Positions 56,156 through 56,456 of a DNA stretch of 56,456 bases are shown piece by piece (position 1 is the first letter of the stretch; each line of letters begins with the position of its first letter). The translations under genes were made by a program, and so were the position numbers. The DNA is taken from NCBI GenBank assembly GCA_014651175.1, contig BMWJ01000024.1:1-56456 (forward strand), written 5' to 3'. The notes beneath the pieces are model-generated. The model was given only the letters and a program-made list of their open reading frames with translations. It did no database searches and was not told the DNA's origin. The DNA comes from Streptomyces clavifer. Its GTDB lineage: Bacteria > Actinomycetota > Actinomycetes > Streptomycetales > Streptomycetaceae.

Positions 56156-56456
56156 TAGGTTTACGGCTCCGCCCGACCGGGAAGCACCGCGCGCAGCCAT
56201 GCGCCGGGGCGCACCGAGTGGGGGCGGGAATTCCGACTCAGAATCTCTGATAAAGTCGGATCCGCCGAAAGGCAAAGGCCGCTCCAACTGGCCGCCGGAA
56301 TCAAATTCGGACCGGAAACGGAACGGAAAAGAGTCTGGTAAAGTCGGACTCGCCGGAAAGGGAAACGCGAAAGCGAAGAACTGGAAAGCGGCACCCGCTT
56401 CGACCGGGAATCGGACACGAAAGAGTCTGATAGAGTCGGAAACGCAAGAACGAAGG
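56156..56456 (+). promoter_or_regulatory. Multi-promoter region of a probable rRNA operon
   Basis: The last 300 bases contain no gene. Three copies of a promoter-like core, CTGATAAAGTCGGA or close variants, have -10 hexamers TAAAGT (56251-56256), TAAAGT (56339-56344) and TAGAGT (56431-56436), spaced 88 and 92 nt. Each is followed by a GCCG/CGC..GAAAG segment that is purine-rich. Arrays of this core lie upstream of 16S rRNA genes in Streptomyces, so an rrn operon should start just past the right edge. The -35 elements are weak. Confidence 0.7.
56245..56450. repeat. Threefold promoter-core repeat
   Basis: Related copies of about 25-35 nt start near 56245, 56332 and 56424, sharing TCTG(A/G)TA(A/G)AGTCGGA. 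The first two also share a downstream CGCCG(G)AAAGG; the third is shorter. Confidence 0.75.

Overview
The window is high-GC DNA with GTG/TTG starts, many ATGA/GTGA overlaps and long GC-rich terminator hairpins. Its gene order (ispG, proS, rimP-nusA-ylxR-infB-rbfA-truB, ribF, a type VII secretion locus with a BldB-like gene, rpsO-pnp, dapB, thyX, dapA, RNase J) is that of a Streptomyces core chromosome. It matches my memory of the central region of the S. coelicolor chromosome. There is no sign of a prophage, insertion sequence, CRISPR array or integrative element.

Layout. 1-3.5 kb: 3' end of ispG, two GNAT acetyltransferases and proS. 3.5-5.6 kb: a leftward three-gene operon (lipoprotein, ferritin-like DUF4439 protein, and an aminoglycoside-kinase-like protein that has lost its catalytic residues). 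5.7-12.8 kb: the rimP-nusA-ylxR-infB-DUF503-rbfA-truB translation and RNA-maturation cluster. 13-19 kb: a large trypsin-fold/P-loop NTPase fusion, ribF and an orphan XdhC-family gene. 19.1-25.2 kb: a leftward oligopeptide-type ABC importer.

25.3-45.7 kb is a complete-looking actinobacterial type VII (ESX) secretion locus. Its parts are an EspI-like MinD ATPase, an unknown 240-residue protein, EccE, EccB, mycosin, two WXG100 proteins, a BldB-like DUF397 protein, a large WXG100-like protein, a lipoprotein, membrane-anchored and small helical accessory proteins, the three-ATPase EccC, and EccD. No EccA-type AAA ATPase is visible. EccC/EccB/EccD/EccE would form the membrane channel, mycosin the extracellular protease, and the WXG100 pair the main substrates. 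The BldB-like gene in the middle suggests a developmental link.

45.7-56.5 kb returns to housekeeping genes: rpsO-pnp-M16 peptidase-dapB plus a small membrane protein, two leftward membrane-protein genes, thyX, dapA and RNase J. The last 300 bases carry three copies of a promoter-like repeat of the kind found just upstream of 16S rRNA genes, so an rRNA operon probably begins past the right edge.

Points most worth following up: three overlapping minicistrons on an 11-nt repeat upstream of infB; a 39-codon leader ORF with a strong ribosome-binding site that ends in an ATGA overlap with the first esx gene; the trypsin/NTPase fusion with apparently degenerate catalytic residues; and the pseudokinase in an operon with ferritin-like proteins.
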